A stretch of DNA of 64,000 nucleotides from Ascarosepion bandense (GCA_037127315.1 JBBBDQ010000348.1:3037501-3101500); one strand, 5' to 3'. Numbered from the stretch's first letter, positions 32,814 to 45,130 are shown. Translations and numbers: made by a program. Notes: generated by a model from the sequence alone, not told the origin.

Positions 32814-32819
32814 AATAAA
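32814..32819 (+). promoter_or_regulatory. AATAAA polyadenylation-type hexamer
   Basis: A canonical hexamer 26 bp after the stop of the candidate exon. It carries little weight in DNA this AT-rich. Confidence 0.3.
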
Positions 32820-33367
32820 ACAAAATTATTCGGTTCAGTTCATGATTCGGCGCTAACAATACAGCTTAAAGAATCGTGTTATGATACTGTATTATTTGGT
32901 ATCTGAAATGCTTTTTAGTGATTATTCGACATGCTTAAGTCAAGCCTCTTGTGAATAGTTTTCCACGCCAACTCATTTGATCAAGAAACCATTTTTGCAT
33001 TCCGCTGAGGTGTATTTCGATAGACAATTCTATATATTTACGCTTGTAAAGGGGCTTTGCATTAAAATAGGCAATAAAAATTACTCTGATACACAGAGAT
33101 GTTTGACCAGCATTGGTAATGGAGATTTTCTAAGTGTAGCTTAGAAGTGACACAAGGCCCAAAATATGCCGCACCCAGTGAGGATCCAGCACGGTATTCA
33201 GTCCTAATTGATCTATAGAGACAAAACATTCTTGAGAAAATCATTAACATCAAAAATACTAGAGACAATCATTAACATCAAAAAATTGCAATATGAGCTT
33301 TTCTAAAAAAAAAAGGGTTGCTGGACATTAGGTTTATAACTCCCAAAAATTAAGTTGTTCTTGTTCT
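32820..33367. other. Unassigned intergenic DNA
   Basis: No gene. The phrase GTATTCAGTCCTAATTGATCT near 33200 recurs near 33735, indicating an unclassified short repeat. Confidence 0.4.
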
Positions 33368-33630
33368 TAAGGACACATGGCACAGTGGATATAGATGTAA
33401 CTTAGTTCCTGACTTGACTCTTAGAACTGTGAGTTCAATACCAGGCTACAGCAGTGGTGAACAAGTAACTTTCAGGGTTAACTCATGACTTCCAATCGAG
33501 GCAAAAAATGGAGTTCATACCCCAGTGATTGTAATAAATTCCTAGCACCTGAAGAAGTCCTGAGCGCATAAGGTCATACAAATGAGATGTAAATACTGTA
33601 AATACTACCTCATCTCAGAAAATATAATAT
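33368..33630 (+). mobile_element. SINE2, full-length-like copy
   Basis: The tRNA-like head has TGGCACAGTGG (about 33378-33388) as A box and GTTCAATACC (33433-33442) as B box. The body includes CAGTGGTGAACAAGTAACTT and GTGATTGTAATAAATTCC. The tail has CACCTGAAGAAG (about 33551) and ends in GTAAATACTGTAAATACTAC repeats. The hammerhead-like motif is partly deleted here. Confidence 0.75.
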
Positions 33631-33639
33631 TGAAAATAA

Positions 33640-34176
33640 AAGTGATAATACACTTTATTAAATAAAAGATATATACACTTTATTAAGCGAAGATGTGGCA
33701 CAATGCTGCCGGTGAGGATCCAACTCAGTATTCAGTCCTAATTGATCTAGTGAGGAAAGCTAACAAGTGGTACTACCCCGGATCAGGATCGTCCTGGGAT
33801 CAACATCCCGATGGATCCACACTCCTCAAAACTTTCCCATTTCCCGACCAGAAGGCTTATTGATGGATATATTGCACAACGGGCAAAACAACAGTCCTAA
33901 ATGTATGACTTTAAGACGTACACGATTATGGTATTACACATCTACCTGTACATTGTAACTCTTAACACCTGTTGTCTTGTTACTCCTCCAAAGCCAGGAT
34001 CTTTCATCTATTTACTTAAGTCTATCAAGTATGTCATGCGTTGCTTTTCCCTGTCGCTTTTTCCGTCCAACTGTCCTGTGAGTATCAAATTCTCTTTTTC
34101 ATTTGTAAAGTAACACACACTAGACTTAACGCCTTTGAAGAATACTGTCTGACCTTTTTCTTTTCTACCGAATGCT

Positions 34177-34210
<34 letters not shown>

Positions 34211-34479
34211 CTTTGCAATGTCATGTGATCTCAAAAACACGATTCCTCAAATTACATCAAAACGAGGTTGACTATTCTTGTACTTTAACGATCCGTGTTC
34301 GAACTCAAATGTTGGCAGTGACACTTTTGTCATACATGACACATCCTCTTTGAGAGGACTTCCTCTGGAGTTTATATTTTTCAGCTTTGGTTCAATATTT
34401 TAAAATTATGTTACTGTTGTTTTAATCTTACCGTAAAACCTTCGTTCAGAAATATTTGATGGTGTGCATACGTCAAATG
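33640..34479. other. Unassigned DNA with (TA)n
   Basis: A (TA)n tract at 34179-34209. The remainder has no recognisable gene. A GC-richer patch at 33770-33900 has no identifiable product. Confidence 0.4.
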
Positions 34480-36792
34480 TGTCATACAATATTTCCATAT
34501 TTACCTCTTTTCGGAGTCTTTCTAAATCAGTGAATCTTTTTTTTAACCGATTAAAGTGTCGCTTTTGTTTCCACTTTGTCCCTGTACCATTTCATTTTGC
34601 GATCTGCTTTTTATAACGCCATCTTCCCAGAATATCTATTCACCTTGGTAAATTTTTAGAAACACCTTTAATCCAGGTTTAAAGTATTTACTTACATTGC
34701 TATTTCTTGATTCTCTCGCCTTACTTTAATAAGTAGTTTATTAAAAACGGACTTAATCTTCATGTTGAATATTAACTCCTCAGACATGTTTGGTGTTATT
34801 CTGATTAGAGAAATCTTTTTAGCATCATTTTATTGAACTGCTCTTTCTTCTATTTCTAGTGCCCTTTTAACTTTGTCTGTTTGATCTTGGGTGATATGAG
34901 GGCGTTGAAATGTGTTCTATTGCTAATGATTTACAAAAACCTTAAATTCACTAGTCGTGAATTGTGTCCCGCTATCTAAAACAATAGAGTCAGTTACACC
35001 GAACCTTGCAAAAATATCCTGTAATAAGTTTATGGTTACCGGTCTTCTACATTTTAATTTCTCTGGACATTTAGTGTAACTATCGACTGCCACTGTATAG
35101 TATGCTCCGTGTAACGGTTCTGCGAAGTCAGTATGTATTTTAGACCATAGAATATTGGTTTTCAGCCAATATTGAAATTTTATGGGCGGTGATTTTGCTG
35201 TAAGAGTCCAAAATCTACCTGATTATACTAAATGTTTGATATCGAGATCCATTTTTGGCCAATGCGTATAAAATTTCCACTTTGTCCCTGTACCATGTCA
35301 TTTTGCCGATCTGCTTTTTTAACGCCATCTTTCCAGAATTTCTATCCACCTTGGTATATTTTACGAAACACCTTATTTTCAGGTTTTAATTATTTGCTTA
35401 TATTGTTATTTCTTGATGCACTTGCCTTACGTTCTGGAAATAATTTATTAAAAACGGACTTAATCTCTCAACATCAACTCTGCAGGCAACATTCCTGACA
35501 CGGTTTTCGGGTTTTATTTGGAAAACACCCAGATATTGTTTTAGCATTACTTCATCTGATTCTTCACCCTCGAAGTTTTAGTTCCTTTTAAACGTATCGA
35601 CACGCCGTTTGGCTGCTCCGTTTGATCTTCGGTGATAAAGGAGGCGTTGTAATATGTTTTATTACTAATGACTTACAAAAACTTCAAATTCATTAGCCAT
35701 GAATTGTATCTCGATATCTGAAACTATAGTCAGGTTTAACCGAAAAATCTCTTGTAAAAAAATTATTGTTACCTCGGAAGTCGGTCTTCTATACTTCAAT
35801 ATTTTTGGTTATTTAATTTAATTATCGACTACTACGACATAGTATGTTCCGTTCAACGGTCCTGCGAAGTCTATATGACTTCTAGACAATGGAATATCGG
35901 TTTTCAGCCAAAGGTTCAAATTTTATAGATGGTGATTTCGTAGCCACAGCACAACCTATGCATGATTTCACTAAATTTCTGATATATTGATCCATTTTTA
36001 GCCAATACGTATAGCACCTCATTAAGGATTTCATTTTAGAAATTCTTTGATGTTCTATGTAAAAATTTATTAGTACACGTCTTTGCAACGCTGATTGTAT
36101 TACAATTCCTTCCGCGTACATAAGTACACGGTTGCTTAATAAAAATGCATTATTTCCGGGAATATTTTTAATTTAAATCCTAATTGCTTCTTCATTTTCA
36201 TTATAAAGTCATCTTTTCGCGGCTTAATTCTTATCTCCACTAATGTTATTGGCAGGTCTCTTACTCTATTGTATAATACATTATCGATTATATTGTTGGT
36301 GCTTATCACCACAATTAGTATGTTTTCGAGCGGTACGCAGATCTTTGGTATTAGTCCGTCTGCATGATTCAATTTTTTTGGATGGTAGAACTCTATTTTA
36401 TAATAATAGTTTAATAGGATATAATAGTGTGTCCGCTGTATGTGTGTATTAATTCTCTACCATTTATGAATTTATGGAACATTTTCATAGCAAATATGAT
36501 GGTCAATGCTTATTTCGTCTGTATCTTTCTTTCAGCTGCTAATGATGGTCTAAAAGCATGCGTTATTGGTTCAGTTTACCGTTTTCATATTTATGTAGTA
36601 TCAACGCTCCAATACCTAAATCACTTGCATCTAACGCAACAGTAATCGTTAATTTAGATTCAATATCAGCTAGTGTCAAATCCGACGTTAAGACTTTCTT
36701 AATTTTTACAAAATCACTTGACATTTATCTGATCAATTCTATTTAATATTTTTCTTTAGCAGGTTATCCAAGGCTACCCTTAATTCATGCAA

Positions 36793-36837
<45 letters not shown>

Positions 36838-36999
36838 GAATGTAATTGGCAAACCCTAAAAATACTTGTAACTCTGTTGCATTTGTTGGGGCAGGTAGTC
36901 GTTTATTACCCTCAAACTTGAAAGATCTGGTCGGCTATAGTGTACATCGATAATATGTCCTAGACATTTAATTCTGGACATAATTCGCATTTTTTCCGC
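34480..36999 (-). pseudogene. Gypsy-type LTR retrotransposon pol remnant
   Basis: The minus strand reads, in order, the end of the RT (KCLGHIID near 36950, then P-APTNATELQVF-GFANYI), RNase H (LDASDLGIGALILHKYENGK near 36560-36640), the integrase zinc-binding domain (35882-36121) and the integrase core (DFAGPLNGTYYVVVVD near 35850). Stops and frameshifts occur throughout. A (TA)n tract lies at about 36798-36833. A SINE1 at 37000 truncates the RT. The integrase core and downstream part occur twice (34560-35271 and 35272-36022). Confidence 0.85.
35882..36121 (-). pseudogene. Gypsy integrase HHCC zinc-binding segment
   Basis: 79 open codons containing QSALQRRVLINFYIEHQRIS, then KSLMRCYTYWLKMD and LVKSCIGCAVATKS. 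This is the N-terminal zinc-binding module of retroviral-type integrases. The family normally has H-x-GH near the middle of this stretch, and here the second His/Gly is lost (IEHQRIS), so the module is probably dead. It continues in a shifted frame into the catalytic core. Confidence 0.8.
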
Positions 37000-37300
37000 C
37001 AGTCAGTCAGTTAAGTGCCATACAGGATACCCGCTTGGGCGATCATGTCTCTTTCGAAACATGATTGAATTGGCAGAAGATTATCCCGCAGTAGGTGGTT
37101 ATTGCATTCTTCGGTAGACTGTTTGCCAGCCAAGGCTATAGGAACCAATCTGTCCAGTTATTTAACCCATAACTGGAGGGAAAGAAGGATTAATAGCTTT
37201 CCCATAGCGTAAGTGAATGCAAGGAATTCAACGGGAATTTGAACTCGATTCTCCGATTTGTCGTTTCGAGTCGATATTGATTGCACCACAACGCACATCC
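37000..37300 (-). mobile_element. SINE1, full length
   Basis: Starts CAGTCAGTCAGTTAAG and ends at the head GGATGTGCG (minus). It has the subfamily-specific TCGATATTGATTGCACC in the head, shared with 37517-37825. It is inserted at the edge of the Gypsy RT. Confidence 0.87.
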
Positions 37301-37399
37301 AGTATTTATAATCTTCTATATTGAGCTTGAAAAAGATTAAAATAAGATTCGGGCTATTGAAGAAGGATAAAAATGAACATAGTTCAAAAAGATAGAAGA

Positions 37400-37516
37400 T
37401 AACAATTGCTATTCCACAGGTAGGAAGTGCAAGAGAGAAATTGTTGGAGTAAAGATTGCGGTTGCATTTAACTATTTCAACGTTAAAAGGGCGGGACCTA
37501 TCTATATGCTAATCTA
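37400..37516 (-). mobile_element. LINE ORF2 terminal remnant
   Basis: The minus strand contains the AGGTCCCGCCCTTTTAACGT type block and a degraded SRLW region. It is cut off by the following SINE1. Confidence 0.6.
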
Positions 37517-37825
37517 GTCAGTCAGTTAAGTGCCATACGTGATACACACTTGAGCGATCATGTCTCGAAAGGGACATCACTCACTGGGCAGAAGATTATC
37601 CCGCAGTAGGTTGCCATTGCTTTCTACGGTAGACTGGTTGCCGACCAAAGCTATAGAACCCAATCTGTCCTGTTATTTAACCCATAACTGGAAGGAATAT
37701 ACGGATTAATACCTTTCCCAAGGGTATTTGCGCATAAGTGAATGCAATGAATTCGGCTGGAATTCGAACTCGGCTCCTCGATTTCTCGTTCCGAGTCGAT
37801 ATTGATTGCACCACGACGCACATCC
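37517..37825 (-). mobile_element. SINE1, full length
   Basis: Complete copy, close to consensus, with head variant TCGATATTGATTGCACC. The nearby copy at 37000 shares the variant, so both derive from one subfamily or a local duplication. Confidence 0.88.
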
Positions 37826-38559
37826 GTTTATTAAAGTGACTATAGTATGAATGAAAACAGTATTTTTGAAATATATTAAAAGAATCTTTTCTATTGTCTC
37901 TCCTTTTTGGTTTTACGTAGTTACACATTTTGACTACCCACTAGTAAAAAAAATTACATATTTCTTCTTTTCTTTGAAGTCTACGGAATAGATCATCTTG
38001 TTTCAAGAACGTCTTTGTGTTCGATGATCCTCCCCACCGTCTCGCTGAGTGTGTTTCTCTTTCTCTCTGTCTCTGGTCAGTATACAAATAATGGTTGTAA
38101 GTTCCTTAATCAACTAATTCAGCTTCTCGCCGCTGAAAAATTAACTAAAAAAAAGCGAAATGTTTTCCTTATTTCCGTAAGACCTTTTTTTCATTATAGT
38201 TTATTTCAATTTATTTTGCATCATTGTCGTTAAAATACGAAATAAATAAATAAATAAATGGCTATTCGGACTTATACTAAGTAGTAACTTAATAGTCACA
38301 TACTCTTGCTCCCAGCCACCCTACTAAAACGGACCCATAATTCTATCATCCAGTACTACTAGATAAATACTAACCTAATCCCACTACCGAGCGATTAATA
38401 GGTAGGTATACAAAATGTAAAACGTTTTTCCATTTTTCTGTCACTTTGTATATGTGCTGTTACAACAGATTCACCGTCAGACTGTCGGCGAATAAACCGG
38501 CTACCCCATTCCATGATCTTGTTACTGAATAGTGATGTTAGCAATCCGGTAGAACAAAA
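37826..38559. other. Unassigned intergenic DNA
   Basis: AT-rich, with an AAAT-type short tandem near 38240-38260. No gene is recognised. Confidence 0.4.
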
Positions 38560-39650
38560 AGTAACACCAAAAGAAGGTGCGGAAAACTCTCGGGGAGCCA
38601 ACGGCTAGATAAACCAGGCCGTGTCTCGATAAATCACCGTGGAGAAGGCAACGGGAAACCACTCCACTAGCATTTTCAAGGATAGTCTTGAAAAATAAAT
38701 ATATAAAAAACCCAGTGGCATGAAAGAGATTGAGTCTAAAGTAATTGTTCGGCGGTAAGGACCGACATGAGCAATAGGTATCATCTGCCCGTCATCAAGC
38801 GACTGTTAGCACCAACATTGTAATGGGGATACAATTCCTCGGAGCTGGTGTCTCGCCCGGAATGAAAAGACATGAGCAACAGATGTTACCGGGCCGTTAT
38901 CCTGCGACTGTTCACGACAACGAAAAATTACTCCGTGGAACGTCAGAACATTGAACAACTATGAGCTGCTGGAGAATGTAAAGCATGAGATGAGCGGATT
39001 GAATAGAAACATTTTATGCATATGCGAAACAAGGTGGCAACGGAGAGTTTGTCAGTGACAACCACGAGATCATATACGAAGATGGTAAAAATAATCAAAA
39101 GTGAGTCGGCATTCTGGTATTGTGCATGTTATTCGAAAACCTTCTCGGGGTCAAACTGAAAGGAAAGCCCTTCAACTGTTACAGTCGTGTATGCACCGAC
39201 AATGTAAAACACCGAGGAGAAAATAGAATCTTTCGACTCCATACTGGACAATATAAAATCTCAGTGTGAAACACAATAAATTGGAATTATCATGGGAGAC
39301 CTGAATGCCAAAGTAGGCCAGGGGAAGTATGGTGTAACATGTGGCAAATTCGGACTAGGAAACCGCAATAAACAAGTATAAGAATTAGTCCAATTGGTCT
39401 AATAGTGCACAGCGAATGACCAAGTAAGAACACCCAAGTCGTTTATGAGCATGGAGAAGCGCAGGTGACCAAAAAAAAATCGACTGTTTATTAATAAACA
39501 ATATGCAGAACCAATTTTTCATAACTGTAAAAATTCAGGAATGAAGTTGTTCATTGCAAAATCTATCCAAATGCCAACTATGGAAGTGACCACCTCCTGG
39601 TTATATGTAAAATAAGGCGGAATTCAAAGATTGAAGCACCAATATTGCAA
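38560..39650 (+). mobile_element. RTE-like LINE, 5' part with degraded endonuclease
   Basis: A 5' UTR-like region (AAACCACTCCACTAGC near 38660) leads into a broken endonuclease. Visible blocks are WNVRTLN (near 38938), LCICETRW (near 39020), MGDLNAKVGQGKYG (near 39295) and NYGSDHLLVICKIR (near 39580), joined by stops and frameshifts. These are EEP-nuclease motifs in the order expected for RTE/craniofacial-like elements. Confidence 0.78.
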
Positions 39651-39659
39651 TGCAAAAAA

Positions 39660-40269
39660 AAAAAAATAATTGCTTTTTTTAATCTGCGCGCCAGTTGATA
39701 TCCATATATTTTATATTAAATTGGCATCCACTTTTTTATTTTGTTTGTTCTTGTCATTTACGTTTACTTCTTTTTTGTATTGACCTCATTTATTTGCTTG
39801 ATCTGTTGTCTTACTGTATTGGTGTGTTTGACTCCTTAAGGTTTTATTTTCTAGTCCGTGGTTGGGTGGTTTTTGTTCTGGTGTGTTTTTGCGTTTGTGG
39901 GCGTTAAGTGTGGGTTTTTACCGTATTTTATCATGATTGACTGTGTGTGTATTTATATTTTTATTTGAAGATTTTGTTTTGTTATATATTATTTGCGTAG
40001 CAAAGTAGATAATTCTTTGCATGTCTACAATTTCCCATTATCTTGTTTCTTTTATTTAATATTTTATTTTGTTTTTTAAAGCTAATTATTCTTAGTTTTC
40101 CTTCGAGCCATAATTTACAGGTTTTGCTATTGTGCTGATGATCCGTTACTGTCTGACATTTAATTTTGATAGTCAATTTATTTTCTTTCTGGTTCCATAT
40201 GTATTTTGTGTTAATTTTATATTTTATTTTTCTGTGTTGATTGATGTTTTGTGACTAAGTACTCTTTGT
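39660..40269. other. Unassigned T-rich DNA
   Basis: T-rich on the plus strand. A poly(A) tract sits at 39652-39666. No gene. Confidence 0.4.
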
Positions 40270-40514
40270 TTTTTCTAATGAAATCTTTTCGCCTCTCTTC
40301 TTAGCTTTTGAAATGCGTCTATAGACATGTTAATGCACCATCGGATTTCAATGTCACACTTTCTGTCCTCTGTCAGAACACTTCCCAGGTATTTAAATTT
40401 CTCTAATTTGTAATTTCTTGCTCTCTTTCTGCTAATAGCGAACTGGGTTTTAGATAGCGTCTGATAGCCAACACCTTTGCATATATAAACATCAACTTTC
40501 ATGAAAATGTTCAC
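40270..40514 (-). pseudogene. RTE-like LINE ORF fragment
   Basis: 79 open codons with KFKYLGSVLTEDRKCDIEIR and AFQKLRREAKRFH, the conserved block following the RT in RTE-type ORFs. It is homologous to the 23.5 kb and 41.6 kb regions. No catalytic RT motif is included. Confidence 0.78.
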
Positions 40515-41149
40515 GCACTTGAGGTATGGTAATTTAGTTCATATACAGAACAGGGACTTTCTCAAATATATTCCTGAATTCTGTTTCCCATGTATGTAAC
40601 CAATTAAGATGGGTGCAAATTTGAAAGATATGAAAATGTATTTTCAATAACTTTATTTTTTCGTATATCCGTCAATTTAAAATTGGAATGGGGGACAATT
40701 TTGGTTTCTCAGGGGGTTTCGCTATGGAACTATTTTATAACGTTACACAATTTGCAGCAGTTATTGAACCACTAATACTAAACTTTGCATCGCGTTTTTA
40801 CAGTTATGAAAATTTGGTTTTGCATATCAACAGAAAATGAAAAGGTGAGTGGTCACTGCAAAATGCGAAATTAATCCCAACGCTAAAAGCATGAATACAA
40901 ATTCAGAAGTTATTGCTTTGTCTCCAGTGGAATGCAAAATGTATCAGCCATTACGAGATTCTAGAAGATAGAAGAAACATCACCACAGATATTTATCTCC
41001 AACAGCCCTATCAGCTAAACGAATTATACGTAAAATGGTTCTTGCGCGGTTAAAAATGAAAAAGTGCTATTTTGCATCAGGACAATGTCGGTGCACCCAC
41101 AGAAAAACAAAGATGGACCTTTCTTTCACATTATTTATACTTCATTTTT
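40515..41149. other. Unassigned intergenic DNA
   Basis: AT-rich, no gene or clear repeat. Confidence 0.4.
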
Positions 41150-41710
41150 CTATGTACCTTGTCTTTTCAGGATGTAGGCGATCATGACCTTCCACCTCTC
41201 CCTATCCCTTGTGGCTCTTAGCACACTTTCTCCTGTAACATATTGCAGCCCCCGTTCTGTCATCAACCTGCTTCTGTTTCTTTTTCCCTCTATCTGGCCT
41301 GTTAGTATCAGGTTCTCCAAGTCCTCCTTCTTCATTGCATGTCCCAGGAATTTCAGTTGTCTCTTCCTGATGCTCAATATTAATTTCCTTTTTGTTTCCA
41401 TTCTTTCCAACACCTCATCACATGCTCGGTCCACGATATCCGCAGCATCCTTCTGCAGAACATTTCAGCTGCTTCAAGTTTTCCCTTCATTAATGTTGTC
41501 TAACATTCACTGCCACATTGAAGAACTGACATCACATAGCAATGTAGTACTCTCTTCTTTGTTTCTAGTAAAAGTTTCCTGTGTCTTAATACTTTACTCA
41601 TCTTCTGGAACGCGGTTTCCCCATGCCAATTCGCCTTTGAATCTCTGTGTCGCACTTTCCGTCTTTGGTTAGAACACTTCCCAGATATTTAAAGTACCTG
41701 CTTCATTTTA
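41150..41710 (-). pseudogene. RTE-like LINE, C-terminal ORF
   Basis: The minus strand holds 94 open codons: VDRACDEVL..., RKRQLKFLGHAMKKEDLENL, then ILTGQIEGKRNRSR and LRATRDRERWKVM. This is the typical C-terminus of RTE-type retrotransposon proteins. Upstream on the same strand (41440-41710) it continues with frameshifts. It is closely related to 23080-23690. Confidence 0.8.
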
Positions 41711-41913
41711 ACATCCCCCACCTGTATTTAGCATTTTGGTTTGCTCTTTTTGCTGATGACCGTAACCTGTTTATTTGCGTTTGTTTTCGATGACTGGAAA
41801 ATTTCTGAAGTGGTAGAATATTTAGAAGCAAAGAACTTTTTCCAAATGTTTTTTTCGGGGAAAATTCAAGCTTTCTTTAAATGGAAATCGATAATTTTAC
41901 TGACAGATGGGAT

Positions 41914-41916
<3 letters not shown>

Positions 41917-41947
<31 letters not shown>

Positions 41948-41948
41948 A
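41917..41948. repeat. (GTA)n microsatellite
   Basis: About ten TAG/GTA units. Confidence 0.9.
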
Positions 41949-42161
41949 AACCGCGATTTTTTAAGCGTAGATTAGATGTGGCACGAGACCGAAAGCGTGG
42001 GGCACACATTGGGAATCAAAATTACTTCTCATCTAGACAAGCTTATTAATCATTTCACCATGTCGTGTTACCCTAAAAGTCGTATAAAGTGATGATGAAT
42101 ACATGATTTACATAGACAATTTCGAAAATAAAAAGTAAATTATAAATTTGTCTGAAACATA

Positions 42162-43044
42162 TGAGGGTCATTCAATAAATAAGGTGGATTTTTCGGTATA
42201 AGAACTTCTATTAAAGATAAAAGTTTACTTTTTTTAAAATTTTTTTTTCTTTAATTCTTTTTCAAAGTGATTTAATTTTTTGGCAGATTGAAAAAACATT
42301 TAAGAGTTTTGGAGATTAACAAACATGGTCGATCAACAAGCAAGCTCCAGTATTGAACAGAGGTCAGTTATCAGGTTTTTGGTTGCTGAAGGGTGCAAAT
42401 CAGTTGAAATTCATGGGATGATGTCAACTGTGTATGGTGCCACATGTTTCAGCCAAAACGTATCTACAAGTGGGCCAAATTATTTAAAGAATGACAGAGC
42501 AGTGCTTAGGATGAAGACAGGCATAGGAGACCTACAGAAGTGAGGTCTCCTGAGGTGATCAAATCAGTCAATGACCTCATTCAGTCTGACAGAACGGTGA
42601 CAGTGGATGACAGCGCAAGGACTTTGAGCCTATCTGTTGGGACGCACACAAAATTGCCCATGATGAACTTGCCTACTCGAAGGTCAGCTCACACCGCAGC
42701 CCAAACGGTGCAGACCATCAACGAACTGGGCTGAGAACTGCTCCCTCATTCCCCTTACAGCCCAGAACTTGCCTCTTCAGACTTTCACCAGTTTGGTCCC
42801 TTGAAAGCATTCACGAGAAGCACGAAGTTTGAAAGTGATGATGAAGTCAAAAGTGCTGGGAGCGATTGGCTGAGACATCAGTCCAGAATTTGTATGCTGA
42901 GTGAATACGGAAGCTTGTGCACAGATGGGAAAAGTGTGTGACACTGCTAGGAGACTACGTTGAAAAATAAAAAAAAAGTAAACTTCTGTCTGTATTCGAA
43001 GTCCTTATCCCAAAAAATGCACCTTATTTACTGAATGAGCCTCG
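42162..43044 (+). mobile_element. mariner element with internal deletion
   Basis: Inverted terminal repeats: left GAGGGTCATTCAATAAATAA, right (reverse complement) GAGGCTCATTCAGTAAATAA, both continuing through AAGGTG to ACTTC. TA precedes the left end. The inside is a shortened transposase gene (883 bp in total, against about 1.3 kb for the family). Confidence 0.9.
42325..42960 (+). pseudogene. mariner transposase, deleted and frameshifted
   Basis: The N-terminal HTH region is clear (SSIEQRSVIRFLVAEGCKSV, EIHGMMSTVYG), followed by RSPEVIKSVNDLIQSDRTVT with a frameshift between (about 42540). The frame then jumps to AHTAAQTVQTINELG and SPYSPELASSDFHQFGPLKA, the C-terminal catalytic block, where the last acidic residue appears kept (SSDFH). 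The segment with the first catalytic Asp and most of the core is missing. The 3' end has stops in all frames. The protein is non-functional. The ITRs could still be mobilised by a related transposase. Confidence 0.88.
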
Positions 43045-44893
43045 TTTGGTTATATCCTTTCTGGTAAAATGATTCTTTTCTGAACCTGACAGTATTTGAT
43101 ATAAACGCGATGTATTGTAATCTAAAAAGATTACTGAATGAGAAATAACCAAATATAGATTGGAAAATGAAATAGTAATCTTTATAACGTCAACAAAATG
43201 CAACATTCGCTAGCTGTAAGAAATAGATAACTTCTGCTAGTGGGGAACTGTTAGGCAACAATATAGATCTTCACCGGTGCTTGCACCACGGAACAGATGT
43301 GACAGGGTCACTTTTTTAAGGTGGGTTCATCGGCAATACCGTGGAAAAAAACCCAAGCCCCCTCGGTACTACCACTTTTGGAGACGCCTCAGGAGACGAG
43401 AAGTAAACCTAGTCTCGTCTTGAGGGAGAGGTAAAGCCTAGGTAATGGCACCTTTGGGGTTAGGTATAAATCCCAGGAAAAGGCAAACGGATTTGTATAT
43501 TGCTAGAGGGCAATATAACCTCCCTCACAATGGTGTCGGATGTATTTAACCATTATTCTTCATAGGTACGTATATAACACAATGTTACAATTGAATTTTC
43601 GGAATGTGTGAAGCGCATCGCTTGCGTGAGTAATGAGTCACGTAGACATTCGTACCCGGGCTGTACGTCCAGGCATTTAACAACCGCTGCTTCTATGAGA
43701 GGCATTCCAGATGTATCGTATCTGCCGAGAAGAGTGTAAAGTACCTTGTAACTGTTCATGTTATACTGTAAGCGAAAAATAAATGAATGGAATCTGGGAC
43801 AGCGAATTAAAACCACATTAATTTTTCTTTTGAATATACTTTGAAGAAATCAGATATTTACGAATCGTACAAGGGGTAAAAATGTGAGCACGTTGATACC
43901 TAAAACGCAAAGAACAAATTAGGGTGTTTATTTGGAAGTATTAATATGATTACCAGGATTTATTCGAGAAAAAAACTGTCGTCTAACCTGAGAAGATGAT
44001 ACACTACTATGAAAAAGCTCTTGAACATTATACGTTAGAGGTTTGTGAGTTCCTAACAAAGAAATGCGTCATTTGCTGTATTCATCAAATTGAGCAGTCA
44101 ATGATTTTTTACTTTTTCCCAAACTGACAAAGGCGTTCGTATCTCTGAGACCCAGCAACAAATGTTTATATTAATAAAAAGTATCCAAGAAAATATTTAT
44201 ATCGGGTCAATCTAAGAAAGCCACTGGTACCATGTAAGCTAGAATTGCCTGCCGCATAGCTTCGACATCGACGACTAATCCAGTAACTCCACCAGATTAT
44301 TCCAATGAGTAAGTAGTAGCCCACCATCAGATTTTTTAAAACAAAATGGGTCAAAGAATAGATGAATCGTCATGTCGGCTCAAAAACTATCTACGAGAAT
44401 GGTTATGGTTTGATAGCTATGTGTGCAGCCATTCCCGGGACTGAAATCGATGCTAGAGTGAAGAATTCTTATGAATCAGCACTCACTTGTCCGTGACCAA
44501 GGTTTGTCTTAAGTTGTACTTTGAATGTGGCTATTTTGTAGAGGTATGGGAACTTAGAGGTCAACTAGGTAGGTTATCTCATTAATGAATACCTATCCAG
44601 CTGTTAACCGTGTATAGCGTCTATATGAGAATTTACCCTTGGCAAGGTCATTTAATCACCTAACACGAGTTCGTAGATTAATATTTGGGGTCTGCAGAAG
44701 CTTGATTAGTTTGACGAAAGATCCTCTGGCGCACCTGCTGCTATCTACAATTGTCTTATATTTTAGAAGAAAAAATTTATACCTGACTAATACGCTGACA
44801 TAGTTGTTTAGTATTTTATTAACTGGACATTTAGGACTTAGAACCAAAATCTCGTCTTGAGGGAGAGGTAAAGCCTAGGTAAGGGCACCCTTG
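43045..44893. other. Unassigned intergenic DNA
   Basis: A block TCTCGTCTTGAGGGAGAGGT followed by AAAGCCTAGGTAA occurs at about 43410-43445 and again at 44851-44883, so an unclassified repeat is present. The rest shows no gene. Confidence 0.45.
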
Positions 44894-44975
44894 CGGTCAA
44901 AATACCAGCTCCAGTGTGACCATCATAGTTAAGTACCGTCACGCCTAGTCCATATTTGGATTGGTGAAGGTGGGG
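44894..44975 (+). pseudogene. 5S rRNA-derived segment fused to SINE1
   Basis: The segment GTTAAGTACCGTCACGCCTA followed by GTCCATATTTGGATTGGTGA matches the 5S rRNA internal control region (GTTAAGCAACGTCG..., TTGGATGGGTGACC) with substitutions. It is followed within six bases by a SINE1 head. It carries the 5S A box and C box in diverged form. Confidence 0.7.
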
Positions 44976-44980
44976 CAAGT

Positions 44981-45130
44981 TGAATGTGCGGGTGGTGTAA
45001 TGGGTAGTCTCGGAATCGTTAATTGGAGAGTCGAGTTCCAATTTCAGTTTCTTTAGTTGTATTAATTTGCGGGCTAATATCCTTGGAAAAGGTATGGATT
45101 CATCTCTTCCCCCAGTTATAGGTTAATTAG
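44981..45130 (+). mobile_element. SINE1, 5' half, downstream of 5S segment
   Basis: The head has GGTGGTGTAATGG (44991-45003) and a diverged B box near 45034. The body ends at the CAGTTATAGGTTAA block. It forms a 5S-tRNA composite with 44894-44975. Confidence 0.75.

Noticed and set aside
41184..41672. 162-codon plus-strand frame
   Set aside because: It is the antisense of an RTE C-terminal ORF, which has clear homology on the minus strand.
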